Below, one piece after another: positions 19,118 to 28,860 of a stretch of DNA of 64,000 nucleotides. The DNA lies in the NCBI GenBank assembly GCA_937959265.1, contig CALGMA010000012.1, positions 20,958 to 84,957 of the forward strand. Direction: 5' to 3'. Made by a program: the position numbers and the translations under genes. Numbering within the stretch: the stretch's first letter is position 1; each line of letters begins with the position of its first letter. The DNA comes from an uncultured Anaerolineae bacterium. Lineage in GTDB: Bacteria > Chloroflexota > Anaerolineae > J036 > Brachytrichaceae. The notes beneath the pieces were generated by a model. That model did no database searches. It was not told the origin of the DNA and saw only the letters and a program-made list of their open reading frames with translations.

Positions 19118-21709
19118 ATGCACGGAAGCATGCAAAGGAATCCATTGGACCTACTCTTGTTGGACCATCTTCTCGAAGAAATGGCCGACGTGAACGAGCC
19201 GGCGGACGCGCCGGCCGAGGGACCGCAGCCCGACGAGGGGCGCACCGAGTCGCTGGGCGTGCTGCCGATTCTGCCGCTGCGAGGCGTGCTGGTCTATCCG
19301 TTGTCCGCATTGCCGTTGCGCGTGTCGCAGCCACGTTCGATCCGCCTGATTGACGATGCGACGCTGCGCAAGATGCCGATCGGCCTGGTGGCCAGCAAGC
19401 ATCCCGAGAAGGATGAACCGGGTCCAGAGGACATCTTCAACGTCGGCACGATTGCCACGATTGCGCGCCATTTCAAGGCGCCGGACGGCGTGGTGAACAT
19501 GATCGTGCAAGGCGCAGAGCGCTTCCGCATCGTCGAGATCGTCAGCGAAGACCCTTACATCGTCGCCAGAGTCGAGCCCCTGCCGGAGACGTGGGAGAAC
19601 TCACTCGAGATCGAGGCGCTGCGACGCAACATCAGCGAAGGCTTCAACAAGATGGCCGAACTGCGCCCCGACATGCCCGATGAGTTGGCGCAGATGATCC
19701 AGAGCATCGAGGACCCGCGCCAGCTCACCTACGCCGTCGCCACTTACATGCGCATAGACCTGGACGATGCGCAGCGGCTGCTCGAGATGGACGGTCTGCC
19801 CAATAAGATGCTCTTCCTGCTCCAGCTCCTGAACAAAGAGCTGGAAGTGCTTCAACTCGGCAAAAAGATCCAAACCGAAGCGCAGAGCGAGATGGAGAAG
19901 GTGCAGCGCGAGTACTTCTTGCGCGAGCAGATCAAAGCCATCCAGCGTGAGCTGGGCGAGGCCGACGAGCAGCAGATCGAGATCAACGCCTTCCGAGAGA
20001 AGATCGCCGCGAGCGGCATGAACGAGGAAGCGCGCAAAGAAGCCGAGCGCGAACTCGACCGCATGTCGAAGATGCCGACGCAGGCTGCCGAATACGGCGT
20101 AATTCGCACCTACCTGGACTGGATGGTGTCGCTGCCCTGGCAGAAGACCACGCAGGACAACCTGGACATCGCACACGCGCGCCAAGTGCTGGACGAAGAC
20201 CACTACGGCCTGCAAGACATCAAAGACCGCATCTTGGAGTTTCTGGCCGTGCGCAAGCGCCGCCAGGAGTTGCAAGCGACCAGTTCCAAGTTGCAGGAGG
20301 GTGAGCAGCCAAACGAGGCGCAGACTGCCAACCCGCAGCCCGAGACCGACTTGATCCGCCGCGAGCGTGAGGGCGTGATCTTGTGCTTCGTCGGTCCGCC
20401 GGGCGTGGGCAAGACGTCGCTGGGCGCCAGCATCGCGCGGGCGATGGGCCGCAAGTTCATCCGCATGAGCGTGGGCGGCATTCGCGACGAGGCCGAGATT
20501 CGCGGCTTCCGCCGCACCTACATCGGCAGCATGCCGGGGCGGATCATCCAGAGCATTCGCCGGGCCGAGAGTCGCAATCCCGTCTTCATGCTCGACGAAG
20601 TGGACAAGATGGGCAGCGACTTTCGCGGCGATCCATCCAGCGCATTGCTCGAGGTGCTTGACCCAGAGCAGAACCGCGACTTCCGCGACCACTACCTGGA
20701 TGTGCCGTTCGACCTTTCGCAGACCATGTTCATCTGCACGGCGAACACGCTGGAGACCATACCCGGTCCGTTGCGCGATCGCATGGAGATCCTGCAACTG
20801 AGCGGCTACACCGAGAGCGAGAAGCTGCACATCGCCCAGGGCTATCTGGTGCCGCGCCAGCTCAAGGAGAACGGCCTGCGCCCCGGCGAGGTGACTTTCA
20901 GCGACGAAGCGATCCTGAAGCTGATGCGCGAATACACGCGCGAAGCCGGCGTGCGCAACCTGGAGCGTGAGATCGGCAGCATCTGCCGCAGGCTGGTCGC
21001 GCGCGCGCAAGAGGGCAAGGCGACGCTACCCTTCCACGTCACACCGGAGAACTTGTCCGAGCTGCGCGGCAAAGCCAAGTTCTATAACGAAATCGTCGAA
21101 CGCACGGAGATCCCCGGCGTAGCTACCGGGATGAGCTGGACGCCGGTGGGCGGCGAGATCATCTTCATCGAGGCCACGCGCATGCCGGGGTCGAAGGGCT
21201 TCCAGCTCACCGGCCAATTGGGCGATGTGATGAAGGAGAGCGCGCAAGCGGCGCTATCGTATGTGCGCAGCCACGCCGGCGATCTGAAGATTGCTCCGAA
21301 AATGTTCGAGAGGAGTGACATTCACATTCACGTGCCGGCTGGCGCGCAGCCGAAGGACGGCCCTTCGGCGGGCATCACCATCGCCACGGCCCTAGCATCG
21401 CTGCTTACAGGCCGAAAAGTGCGCCACGATGTCGCGATGACGGGTGAGATCACGCTGCGCGGCTCGGTGCTGCCGGTGGGCGGCATCAAAGAGAAAGTGC
21501 TTGCCGCGCATCGCGCCGGGCTGAAGACGATCATCCTGCCCAAGCGCAACGAGCCGGACCTGGAGGATTTGCCGCTGGAAGTGCGCGACTCGTTGAAATT
21601 CATCCTGGTGGAGCGGGTGGAGCAGGCTCTGGCCGCAGCGTTGATTCCGGCAAAGCGCGCACGCGAACGGAACAACGGCAGGGTTCGCTCCAAGAGGTCG
21701 GAAAAGTAA
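19118..21709 (+). CDS. lon: ATP-dependent Lon protease
   Basis: Full-length 863 residues. The N-terminal substrate-binding domain begins [13 protein letters not shown] (~residue 50). A long helical region ([19 protein letters not shown]) follows. The AAA+ module has Walker [10 protein letters not shown] at ~425 and Walker [11 protein letters not shown]. The proteolytic domain has Ser750 in KDGPSAGIT and Lys793 in [11 protein letters not shown], with the 43-residue spacing seen in E. coli Lon. A short unconserved insert ([15 protein letters not shown]) precedes Walker A. It degrades damaged and regulatory proteins. It is followed by a hairpin terminator. Confidence 0.98.
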   Translation: MHGSMQRNPLDLLLLDHLLEEMADVNEPADAPAEGPQPDEGRTESLGVLPILPLRGVLVYPLSALPLRVSQPRSIRLIDDATLRKMPIGLVASKHPEKDEPGPEDIFNVGTIATIARHFKAPDGVVNMIVQGAERFRIVEIVSEDPYIVARVEPLPETWENSLEIEALRRNISEGFNKMAELRPDMPDELAQMIQSIEDPRQLTYAVATYMRIDLDDAQRLLEMDGLPNKMLFLLQLLNKELEVLQLGKKIQTEAQSEMEKVQREYFLREQIKAIQRELGEADEQQIEINAFREKIAASGMNEEARKEAERELDRMSKMPTQAAEYGVIRTYLDWMVSLPWQKTTQDNLDIAHARQVLDEDHYGLQDIKDRILEFLAVRKRRQELQATSSKLQEGEQPNEAQTANPQPETDLIRREREGVILCFVGPPGVGKTSLGASIARAMGRKFIRMSVGGIRDEAEIRGFRRTYIGSMPGRIIQSIRRAESRNPVFMLDEVDKMGSDFRGDPSSALLEVLDPEQNRDFRDHYLDVPFDLSQTMFICTANTLETIPGPLRDRMEILQLSGYTESEKLHIAQGYLVPRQLKENGLRPGEVTFSDEAILKLMREYTREAGVRNLEREIGSICRRLVARAQEGKATLPFHVTPENLSELRGKAKFYNEIVERTEIPGVATGMSWTPVGGEIIFIEATRMPGSKGFQLTGQLGDVMKESAQAALSYVRSHAGDLKIAPKMFERSDIHIHVPAGAQPKDGPSAGITIATALASLLTGRKVRHDVAMTGEITLRGSVLPVGGIKEKVLAAHRAGLKTIILPKRNEPDLEDLPLEVRDSLKFILVERVEQALAAALIPAKRARERNNGRVRSKRSEK

Positions 21710-21746
21710 ATCGAGAATCGGGGCATCGTCTCCTTCGATTCTCGAT
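21710..21746 (+). terminator. Hairpin after lon
   Basis: 11-bp inverted repeat ATCGAGAATCG / CGATTCTCGAT with a 15-nt loop, directly after the lon stop and followed by CTTT. Likely terminator, separating lon from the opposing tRNA gene. Confidence 0.6.
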
Positions 21747-21751
21747 CTTTA

Positions 21752-21823
21752 CTGGGGCGGCTGGATTCGAACCAACGAATGGCGGATCCAAAGTCCGCTG
21801 CCTTACCACTTGGCGACGCCCCA
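21752..21823 (-). tRNA. tRNA-Gln (anticodon TTG)
   Basis: 72-nt cloverleaf on the minus strand. Acceptor TGGGGCG pairs with CGCCCCA; the D-arm is GCCAAGTGGTAAGGC. The anticodon stem is GCGGA/TCCGC with loop CTTTGGA, giving anticodon TTG. The T-arm is GTTGG-TTCGAAT-CCAGC with one G-T pair. Discriminator is G; CCA is not encoded and must be added post-transcriptionally. Confidence 0.95.
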
Positions 21824-21850
21824 ATCTACGAAGAACATTCTACCATTTAC

Positions 21851-21887
21851 AAGGGATAGGCGAAGGCATTGCCTTCGCCTATCCCTT
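21851..21887. repeat. Dispersed palindromic repeat, copy 2
   Basis: 37-bp palindrome whose left arm starts AAGGGATAGGCGAAGGCA. Compared with copy 1 the arm reads GGGATAGG instead of GGGTAGG, and the opposite arm carries the matching change (CCTATCCC), so base pairing is conserved. It lies 13 nt after the aminotransferase stop, between that gene and the tRNA. Confidence 0.85.
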
Positions 21888-21900
21888 TGCGTACCCACGG

Positions 21901-23166
21901 TCACAGGGTTTCAATGCGCGGGCGGAGCTTGTTTGACCTATCCCCTGCCGCATGCTCGGTCGCCGGTGCATCGAGGTGCTGCAACACCACGCGCGCCAGC
22001 CGCGCGATGCCCTCCTCGATCGTCGCCTCGTCGGCCTGTGAATAGCTCAGCCGCATGTAGCGCTGGCCATCGCCATCGGTGAAGAACGGCGCGCCCGGCA
22101 AAAAGCTCACTTTCTGCGCAACGGCGTCTTTGAGGATCGCCATCGCGTCCGCCGTTTCGGGTAGGGTGACCCAGATGAACATGCCGCCCTGTGGGCGTGT
22201 GAACGAGATGCCTGCCGGCAGGTGGCGTTCTAGCGCTGCGATCATTGCTTGCGCTTGCGACGCATAGCCGGCGCGGATACGCGCGATATGTTCGGCGACC
22301 GGGTTGGAGATCAGGTAGTGATGCAGCGCGCGCTGCGCAAAGTTGTTCGTGTGAAAGTCCGCCCCTTGCTTCGCGATGATGATGCGCCGCATGATCTCCT
22401 GAGACGCGATCAACCAACCCAGACGCATGCCGGGCGCGACGATCTTGGAGAACGAGCCGAGCAGGACAACCCGATCTTCCAGATAAGCGCGCATCGGTGG
22501 CGCACTTTCTCCAGTGAAACCGAGTTCGTTGTACGGATCATCCTCTACGAGGAGCATGTTGCGCTGGCGGATCACGCCGGCGATGGCGCGCCGATTGGCC
22601 TCGCTGTAGGTCAGGCCGGTTGGATTCTGGTAGTTGGGTGTGATGATGACGAACTTCGCGCGATCAGCGTGTGCACGCAACGCGCGGCTCAGTTCGCCGA
22701 CATCCAGGCCGTCGCCCCCCAGCGTCACGCTGGCGAAGTGCGGTTGGTATATGGACAGCGCGTGGATCGCGCCCTGGTACCCCGGACGCTCGTTGATCAC
22801 CACGTCACCCGGGTCGAGCAGCACCTTGCCTAGCAGATCGAGGCCTTGCTGGGAACCGTTGGTGATGAGGATCTCCTCAACAGGTATATTCAGGCCGAAG
22901 CGCTGCCGGTAGCGCGTGGCAATCCACTCGCGCAAGGGCGGATAGCCCTCACTTACAGCATACTGTAGCGTGTTTGCTGCGTCGTTGCGCAGGACGGCCT
23001 CGGTTGCGGTGATCAGCGCTTCCGCCGGGAAGAACTTCGGGTTGGGCAAGCCGCCGGCAAATGAGATGAAGCCGGGGCCACCGGCGTTCTTGAGCAATTC
23101 GCGCACCAGCGAAGGCCGCATGTTCCGCATGCGTTCGGCAAACAGAGATTCGGTATCGAGAGGCAT
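21901..23166 (-). CDS. PLP-dependent aminotransferase, class I/II (2-aminoadipate aminotransferase-like)
   Basis: A 421-residue fold-type I aminotransferase. Motifs include FISFAGGLPNP near the N-terminus, ITNGSQQGLDL, the aspartate segment VEDDPYNEL, and the Schiff-base Lys in LGSFSKIVAPGMRLGW. It resembles the 2-aminoadipate/LysN and MocR-like catalytic group but has no helix-turn-helix domain. ATG at 23166 (MPLDTESLFAERM) chosen because upstream in-frame residues are unlike the family. Such enzymes transaminate aromatic, branched-chain or aminoadipate substrates. Divergent from the next amidohydrolase. Confidence 0.9.
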   Translation of the reverse strand: MPLDTESLFAERMRNMRPSLVRELLKNAGGPGFISFAGGLPNPKFFPAEALITATEAVLRNDAANTLQYAVSEGYPPLREWIATRYRQRFGLNIPVEEILITNGSQQGLDLLGKVLLDPGDVVINERPGYQGAIHALSIYQPHFASVTLGGDGLDVGELSRALRAHADRAKFVIITPNYQNPTGLTYSEANRRAIAGVIRQRNMLLVEDDPYNELGFTGESAPPMRAYLEDRVVLLGSFSKIVAPGMRLGWLIASQEIMRRIIIAKQGADFHTNNFAQRALHHYLISNPVAEHIARIRAGYASQAQAMIAALERHLPAGISFTRPQGGMFIWVTLPETADAMAILKDAVAQKVSFLPGAPFFTDGDGQRYMRLSYSQADEATIEEGIARLARVVLQHLDAPATEHAAGDRSNKLRPRIETL

Positions 23167-23323
23167 GATGCACGATGATACCGCTTGGGTGTGCGGTGAG
23201 GCATGGGGCATCGCCACCGGCGGTATCCTTTCAGTTGCGTGAGCGACGCGCCCAAGTCTTGCGCGCGGGGATCTCGGCAACCCGCCCTTCGTCGCTTGGT
23301 TCGGCTCGCCGGCCGATGACCGG

Positions 23324-23329
23324 TATCAT
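23324..23329 (+). promoter_or_regulatory. Candidate -10 box for a leaderless transcript
   Basis: TATCAT ends 8 nt before the ATG at 23338, with no Shine-Dalgarno in between. This spacing would place the transcript start at or next to the start codon. Confidence 0.35.
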
Positions 23330-23337
23330 CGGCTTCC

Positions 23338-24885
23338 ATGGCCATCCTGATCGAACACGTAGACGTCCTCGATCCAACTGCGCCGCGTAGCACCGCTGGC
23401 GATCAATCCGTCCTCATCGAAGGCAACCGCATCTCCGAAGTTGCACCATCGCGCGGCCTCAATCTGGCAGCGATCATGAATCGCGCATCGCCAATCGGCA
23501 ATCTGGAGGTGATCAACGGCCGCCACCTGCTCGCCATCCCCGGCTTGATCAGCGCACACACGCACTCGCCGGAGAACTACATGCGCGGCGCCACGGAGCG
23601 CATGCCGCTGGAGCCGTGGTTGGTTTGGCTCTACGGCACATGCGGCGAATACACCGCGCGCGACCATTACCTGTGCGCTGCGATGAGCGCGATCGAGATG
23701 CTGCTGAGCGGCGTGACCGGCTCGCTTGACCATCTGTGGCACGGCGGCCCATGGCAGCGTGAATACCTGGACGCCGTGATGGAAGCCTACCGCGATAGCG
23801 GCATCCGGGCGGCCGTGGCGCCGATGTACGACGATCACGACTACGTGCTCGATGCCGCCGACGCGCTCGGGCACGACCTACGCGGCAGCGTCTATGGCCT
23901 GTCGCACGGCGGCTATCGGCCCGACCGTGACGACTATCGCCGCGGTGTGCTTCGCGATAACCTTGCCCTGTTCGACGAGTGGATGCGCAACTGGCACCGC
24001 TCACACGATGGCCGGTTGCAAACTTTCCTTGGGCCGGCCGCCGGCCAATTGGTGACCACCGAGTGCTTGCAGTGGTCGCTGGAGCTGGCACGCAAGCACG
24101 GCGCCGGCGTACACATGCACTGCGTCGAAACACGCGTGCAAGACTACTGCATCCGGCGCGCGCGCGGCAAAACCGTGATTCACTGGTTGTATGACGAAGA
24201 TCTGCTCGCCCCTGAGGTGACGTTGCCGCATAGCGTCTGGATTCGCAGCGCGGACGATCTGGACCGGCTGGCCGAGCGGGGCGCGATTCCCGTGCACAAT
24301 CCGGCAGCCAACCTTAAGCTGGGCAGCGGGCTGATGGCGATGCGCGAGATGCTCGATCGTGGTATCACCGTGGCGCTGGGCGTGGATGGCGCATGTAGCA
24401 GCGACAACCAGAACATGTTCGACGCGATCAAGCTGGCTGCGCTCATCCACAATCTGAAGCATCACGATCCCAAGACGTGGATTACGGCGCGTGAGGCGTT
24501 CGAGGCCGGGACGATCGGCGGGGCGGCGGCGCTATTGCTGGGTGACCGGCTGGGAAGCTTGCGCTCTGGACAGTTGGCCGACATCGTCCTGCTGGACACG
24601 CGCACGGCGACGCTCGCGCCGATGAACGATGCCTACGGCATGCTCGTGCACTGCGAGACCGGCGCCTCGGTCCGGCACGTCATCGTCAACGGCGAAGTCG
24701 TGGTGCGCGATCGCAAGCTGCTGACGTTGGACGCCGGCGCGCTCATCGCCGAGTTCTTCGAACGCGTGGAAACGCTACCCTTCCGGCATCCCATTGACCT
24801 GAAGACGCAAAAAGACGTGGATGACTGCTGGGCGTTCTGGCGCGAGGTGATGCGGCGGGTGACGACGGGGGAAACATCATCCTAG
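23338..24885 (+). CDS. Amidohydrolase, COG0402 (atrazine chlorohydrolase/SAH deaminase-like)
   Basis: A 515-residue metal-dependent hydrolase. Ligand motifs are in order: GLISAHTHSPENYMRG, HMHCVETR, HNPAANLKLGSG and LGVDGACSSDNQNMF. This matches the SAH/MTA deaminase and guanine-deaminase-like branch, which removes amino groups from purines, triazines and similar rings. Substrate unknown; it is clearly distinct from the shorter deaminase domain at 39355-41337. The 3' end overlaps the convergent 5-formyl-THF cyclo-ligase gene by 9 bp. Confidence 0.88.
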   Translation: MAILIEHVDVLDPTAPRSTAGDQSVLIEGNRISEVAPSRGLNLAAIMNRASPIGNLEVINGRHLLAIPGLISAHTHSPENYMRGATERMPLEPWLVWLYGTCGEYTARDHYLCAAMSAIEMLLSGVTGSLDHLWHGGPWQREYLDAVMEAYRDSGIRAAVAPMYDDHDYVLDAADALGHDLRGSVYGLSHGGYRPDRDDYRRGVLRDNLALFDEWMRNWHRSHDGRLQTFLGPAAGQLVTTECLQWSLELARKHGAGVHMHCVETRVQDYCIRRARGKTVIHWLYDEDLLAPEVTLPHSVWIRSADDLDRLAERGAIPVHNPAANLKLGSGLMAMREMLDRGITVALGVDGACSSDNQNMFDAIKLAALIHNLKHHDPKTWITAREAFEAGTIGGAAALLLGDRLGSLRSGQLADIVLLDTRTATLAPMNDAYGMLVHCETGASVRHVIVNGEVVVRDRKLLTLDAGALIAEFFERVETLPFRHPIDLKTQKDVDDCWAFWREVMRRVTTGETSS

Positions 24886-25500
24886 GCTAGGGAGGCATTC
24901 AGAGGTCTCGGTAATGACGCCGTCCAGCAGCACGTCGAAATGCTCTATGGGGATCGCCTCGACCCGTTGCAACTCGAACGCCAAGCCGATCTTGGGTGTA
25001 CCGGCACGGACGCGCTTCAGGAAGCGATCGTAGAAGCCGATCCCATAGCCGATGCGCGCGATCCTAGCTCTGCTTATCTCCTGAGGTAGGTCACAGCCGG
25101 CGGTGAGACAGGCGAACGCCACCATCGGCGCAAACACTAAGTCTATTTCGTTCGGCGGCACGAGGTGCAGCGTTTTGGGCGCGCGCAGATCCCATTTGCC
25201 GAAGTCAAACGCGTTTGGGTCGAGCGATGTGATCTGCGCGCATGGCGTCTCGTCGCTGCCCTTCACGAAGACCGGCGCAACTACTCGCTTACCGCAGGCC
25301 AGCGCATGCGCGATGATGGCCTGGGTGTCCACTTCGCTCTGAATCGAGAGGAAGATGTGAATCGTCTGCGCGAGCCGATACGCCGGCAACGCTATCGCCT
25401 TCGCGCAGATGTGCGCGCTCCATTCGGCGCGCAGATCGGCCGGGGCAGCGTCGCGCAACGCGCGGATACGTCGGCGGATGTCAGCCTTCGACTGGGACAC
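24877..25500 (-). CDS. 5-formyltetrahydrofolate cyclo-ligase
   Basis: A 207-residue enzyme converting 5-formyl-THF and ATP to 5,10-methenyl-THF. The N-terminal helix KADIRRRIRALRD carries the ATP-binding basic residues. The C-terminal signature RIGYGIGFYDRFL matches the family. GTG at 25500 (VSQSKADIRRR) gives the usual ~200-residue length; an ATG at 25572 would add an atypical 24-residue tail. No clear Shine-Dalgarno was found at either. Confidence 0.9.
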   Translation of the reverse strand: MSQSKADIRRRIRALRDAAPADLRAEWSAHICAKAIALPAYRLAQTIHIFLSIQSEVDTQAIIAHALACGKRVVAPVFVKGSDETPCAQITSLDPNAFDFGKWDLRAPKTLHLVPPNEIDLVFAPMVAFACLTAGCDLPQEISRARIARIGYGIGFYDRFLKRVRAGTPKIGLAFELQRVEAIPIEHFDVLLDGVITETSECLPSLG

Positions 25501-25580
25501 GGTGTGACAGCGTGGGTGCGACAGCGTGATTGTAAGCCGGCGTGTTGCCGGTCGGTCGCGTATAGTCAACATCCTCGATC

Positions 25581-26426
25581 ATGACCAACCCCATCCTTGT
25601 CGTCGGCTGCGTCTCGTTAGACACTTTGCACATCGGCGGGCACACCTATCAGACCATCGGCGGTGCCGGCCTTTATACCGCGTTGGCAGCGCGGTGCGCC
25701 GGTGTACATGCCACGCTGCTCGGACCTCGGCCCAGGCGGCTCTCTCCCTTGCTGGCGACGGTTGCCAGGCGGCTCGACTGGATCGGCCCCGAAGTTCCGC
25801 CGGATGCGCTGCCGCACCTTGAGATCGTGCATCACGGCGAAGGTCGGGCGACGCTGGTCGGCGCATCGTGGGGCGCAGAATCGCAACTGACGACCGAATA
25901 TTTGCCCGATGACCTCTCACGCTACGCATTCGTGCACATCGCCGCGCTCAGCTCGGCGCATAAGATGCTCGACTTCCTGCACGTGTGCCGTGAGCGCGGC
26001 GCGCGGCGGATCAGCGCCGGCACGTATTACCGCATCGTGCAGAACGAGCCGGCTACCGTGCGCGCCATCTTCGAACAAGCCGACCTGTTCTTCATGAACG
26101 AGAACGAGGCGATCGGCTTGTGGGGATCGCTGCGGGTAGCCGGCCGCGTCTCCACGCGCACCCGCGAGGGTGCCCTGCTGTTCATCACCTTCGACCGGCG
26201 CGGCGCGATCGTGATCGCCGGAGACCAGGCCACGCCGCTCCCCGCCGATCCGGCGGACGAACTCGACCCGACCGGCGCCGGCGATACCTTCTGCGGCGCG
26301 ACGCTGGCTGGCCTGGCGCGCGGCGAAGATCCGGTTACCGCCGCTTCGCATGCGACCGTGCTGGCGGCGCGCAAGATCGAACACGTCGGGCCTGCGTTTC
26401 TGCTGGGGTTGCCCTTGCTTGAGTGA
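25581..26426 (+). CDS. PfkB-family carbohydrate/nucleoside kinase
   Basis: A 281-residue ribokinase-fold kinase. The N-terminus (ILVVGCVSLDTL, TIGGAGLYTALAA) supplies the substrate-binding GG motif. The catalytic signature DPTGAGDTFCGATLAGLARG holds the catalytic Asp and the anion hole. FMNENEAIGLWG is the conserved NxxE region. At 281 residues it is shorter than ribokinase (~305), typical of compact PfkB enzymes. A TATAGT hexamer lies 14 nt before the start. Phosphoacceptor not determinable. Confidence 0.87.
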   Translation: MTNPILVVGCVSLDTLHIGGHTYQTIGGAGLYTALAARCAGVHATLLGPRPRRLSPLLATVARRLDWIGPEVPPDALPHLEIVHHGEGRATLVGASWGAESQLTTEYLPDDLSRYAFVHIAALSSAHKMLDFLHVCRERGARRISAGTYYRIVQNEPATVRAIFEQADLFFMNENEAIGLWGSLRVAGRVSTRTREGALLFITFDRRGAIVIAGDQATPLPADPADELDPTGAGDTFCGATLAGLARGEDPVTAASHATVLAARKIEHVGPAFLLGLPLLE

Positions 26427-26567
26427 GTAGGCAGGCCGACTGCTGTATTTGACGGTTGTTGGCGGTTTATCGTAGACTCGTAGAGAAAACGCGCGTCGCC
26501 CGACGTAGAATCCCCGTGTTCCGCGAACCCGTCTGCGAGCCCATCTATTGAAAGGAAATCCGACGCC

Positions 26568-27413
26568 ATGAATACTGTTTCACGTTCGATACTTGCTTCG
26601 CTCAAGGGATTCGGCCTTTGCGCGATTGTCGCTGCGCTCATCGTCGGGGCGTCGCCCGTGACCACGGCGCACATGCAGGGCGACTCGCCTTTGCCTACGC
26701 CGCCCCCACCGACTGCCGCGCCTGAACCGACGCCGGAGCCTACGGTCGCGCCTACACCTGCCCCACGCCCGTCACAGACCATCCCAACGCCCCGGTTGGT
26801 GACGCGACGTATCCAGGAGAAAGATGCGGCTGCTGGATACGAGATAGACATGCGATATGCGGTGGTGAACCGGCCGGCGGATGTCTGGCTACCCTTCAAT
26901 GCCCTCAGCGAAGCCCAGGCGCGCGAAGCCATTGCCAGCTTCAAGGCCGAAGTCGCTGCAATGGGCGTCGTCACACAGGCGCCCGTGCCGACCAGCACGC
27001 TCTCGTCGCAGTGGGAGGCTTTCCGCGCCACACGCGACTTCATCAGCATTCGCTCAACTTACAGCGTGTACATGGCAGGCGCAGCGCATCCGACCTCGTT
27101 TACTCGTGTGATCAACTTCGATCCGCGCACAGGCCGGAATCTCGACCTGGCCGACTTGTTCCGCCCCGGCGTGGACTATCTCGGCGCGATCTCGGCCTAC
27201 TGCGTGGAAGCGCTGCGACGAAAGGACGTGCTTATCTTCCCTGAAGGCGCCGAGCCTAAGCCGGAGAACTATGCGAATTGGAACGTCGGGCGCAGGAACC
27301 TGGTGATTACGTTCGACGTGTATCAAGTCGCGCCCTACGCGGCTGGGCCGCAGGAGTGCCAGATGCCGCTGAGCCGGCTGCCCCGCCTGCTGGCCAACCC
27401 AAGTCGCTGGTGA
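26568..27413 (+). CDS. Secreted DUF3298-like (RsiV/PdaC-type) domain protein
   Basis: A 281-residue exported protein. Residues ~1-35 form a signal peptide (LCAIVAALIVGASPVTTAHA-like). Residues ~40-75 are a Pro/Thr-rich linker (LPTPPPPTAAPEPTPEP). The remainder resembles the DUF4163/DUF3298 pair: IRSTYSVYMAGAAHPTSFT followed by FDPRTGRNLDLADLF and a Tyr-rich end (VYQVAPYAAGPQE). In other proteins this fold binds lysozyme or peptidoglycan fragments or accompanies a deacetylase. Here it stands alone, so function is unknown. The stop is followed by a hairpin shared with the convergent M20 gene. Confidence 0.75.
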   Translation: MNTVSRSILASLKGFGLCAIVAALIVGASPVTTAHMQGDSPLPTPPPPTAAPEPTPEPTVAPTPAPRPSQTIPTPRLVTRRIQEKDAAAGYEIDMRYAVVNRPADVWLPFNALSEAQAREAIASFKAEVAAMGVVTQAPVPTSTLSSQWEAFRATRDFISIRSTYSVYMAGAAHPTSFTRVINFDPRTGRNLDLADLFRPGVDYLGAISAYCVEALRRKDVLIFPEGAEPKPENYANWNVGRRNLVITFDVYQVAPYAAGPQECQMPLSRLPRLLANPSRW

Positions 27414-27428
27414 TCTCTCCAAAAGGTT

Positions 27429-27467
27429 TCTACGAAGTGGCGCAGAAATCGCGCACCACTTCGTAGA
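27429..27467 (-). terminator. Hairpin terminator overlapping the 3' end of the M20 peptidase gene
   Basis: 12-bp perfect inverted repeat TCTACGAAGTGG / CCACTTCGTAGA with a 15-nt loop. It overlaps the last codons of the M20 gene and on the minus strand is followed by AACCTTTTGG. It lies in a 16-bp convergent gap and could act in both directions. Confidence 0.65.
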
Positions 27468-28803
27468 GCACACGCGCGCCCCAGGCCAGCGCGGAGATTG
27501 CCACGCGCTCGTCGTGGCCGTGTACCATCTCGAAGAAACTCTCGCCCGGCGCGAACTGCATTGGCGAGAAGCCGTAGCAGATCGCGCCGAGCTTGGCGAC
27601 GTGCTTGGCATCGGTTGCGCCGGTCATCATGTAGGGCAGTGTGATGCCCTGCGGGTCGTGCTGTTTCAGCGTGCGCTCGATCAGTTTGAACAGCGGTGTG
27701 TCGAAGGGAAACTCGAGTGCGTCGCCGCTGCTGTCCACTTGAAACTCGACCGGCAGGTCGCTGCCCAGCGACTGGCGTAGCGCCTCGATCAGCGCGTCGG
27801 GCGTGGAGCCAGGCAGGGTGCGGCAATCCAGGGTGGCTTCGGCGGACGAGGGCACGACGTTAGTTTTGTAGCCGGCGCGCAGGACTGTGGGCACGACGGT
27901 GTCGTGCGTGACGGCGTATAGTTCTGCGGCCAGTCCGGGATCGCCTACGAGGTGGTGCAACGGCACCTCGCGCAGCGCATCCATATCCAGCCAGGCGCGC
28001 AGGGCGATGCCTTGCCCGCCGCCGATGCCTTCGGCCAGGCCGGCGATGAATGCGCGCGACGTGGGGGTGATGCGCGCCGGCAGCCGCATGCGCGCTAGCT
28101 TGTCCAAGGCGCGCGAGAGGTGCATCACCGCGTTATCGGCTTGCGGGACGCTGGCATGGCCGGGCCGGCCGCGCGCGACCATGCGCATCCACACGTTGCC
28201 CTTCTCTGCCGTCTGGATCGGGTAGAAACAACGACTGCCAAGGTGCAAGCTGTATCCGCCGAACTCGCTTAGCGCGTATTCAGCCCGTAGCAAATCCGGG
28301 TGCTTCTCGACCAGGATACCGATTCCCTGGTTGGTATCCGCCTCCTCGTCGGCGGTGGCTGCCAAAATTAAGTCGCGTCGCAGGGCCAACTCTCCCTGCC
28401 GACTTGCCTGTGCGGCCGCAAGGAATACGGCTAACTGCATGGCGGTGATGCCTTTCATATCGAGCGCGCCACGGCCATACACGAAGCCATCCTTGACCTC
28501 GCCACCGAAGGGATCCATTGTCCAGCGTTCGCGCTCTACCGGAACCACGTCGGTGTGCGAATAGAGCAACAGCGGTGCGGCGCTGCCGTCGCCCTTGAGG
28601 CGCGCGATCACGTTGCCGCGTTTCGGCGCGGTCTCGATGACGACGGGTTCGATGTCCGCTGCACGCAGAACGCGCGCGAGATACTCGGCGGCGAGCATTT
28701 CGTTGCCTGGCGGGTTCGAAGTGTCCAGGCGGATCAGGTCGCGCAGGTAGCGCACAACGTCGTCGGCGAGGGACTGCCAATTCGGGGGCGGCGGGATGGA
28801 CAT
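27430..28803 (-). CDS. M20-family metallopeptidase
   Basis: A 457-residue di-zinc exopeptidase. Metal and catalytic motifs: LLYSHTDVVPVE (His ligand, catalytic Asp), GRGALDMKG (bridging Asp), ATADEEAD (catalytic Glu and ligand Glu), and a late His in TGATDAKHVAKLG. The dimerisation insert lies at ~200-320. The closest broad group is ArgE/DapE/carboxypeptidase-like (COG0624), which removes N-acyl groups or trims peptides. ATG at 28803 (MSIPPPPNW) chosen; the longer frame from 28878 has no conserved residues. Neighbouring M24 and peptide-importer genes suggest peptide use. Confidence 0.92.
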   Translation of the reverse strand: MSIPPPPNWQSLADDVVRYLRDLIRLDTSNPPGNEMLAAEYLARVLRAADIEPVVIETAPKRGNVIARLKGDGSAAPLLLYSHTDVVPVERERWTMDPFGGEVKDGFVYGRGALDMKGITAMQLAVFLAAAQASRQGELALRRDLILAATADEEADTNQGIGILVEKHPDLLRAEYALSEFGGYSLHLGSRCFYPIQTAEKGNVWMRMVARGRPGHASVPQADNAVMHLSRALDKLARMRLPARITPTSRAFIAGLAEGIGGGQGIALRAWLDMDALREVPLHHLVGDPGLAAELYAVTHDTVVPTVLRAGYKTNVVPSSAEATLDCRTLPGSTPDALIEALRQSLGSDLPVEFQVDSSGDALEFPFDTPLFKLIERTLKQHDPQGITLPYMMTGATDAKHVAKLGAICYGFSPMQFAPGESFFEMVHGHDERVAISALAWGARVLYEVVRDFCATS

Positions 28804-28860
28804 GCATTCGTAAGTATAGCGGGCTAGAATCGAGCGCATCCTTGTGCGAGAGGTCTTACG

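Noticed and set aside
19601..21010. 469-codon open frame on the strand opposite lon
   Set aside because: It mirrors lon codon positions in high-GC sequence, has His/Leu/Ala-rich composition with no motif, and lon itself is complete and conserved.
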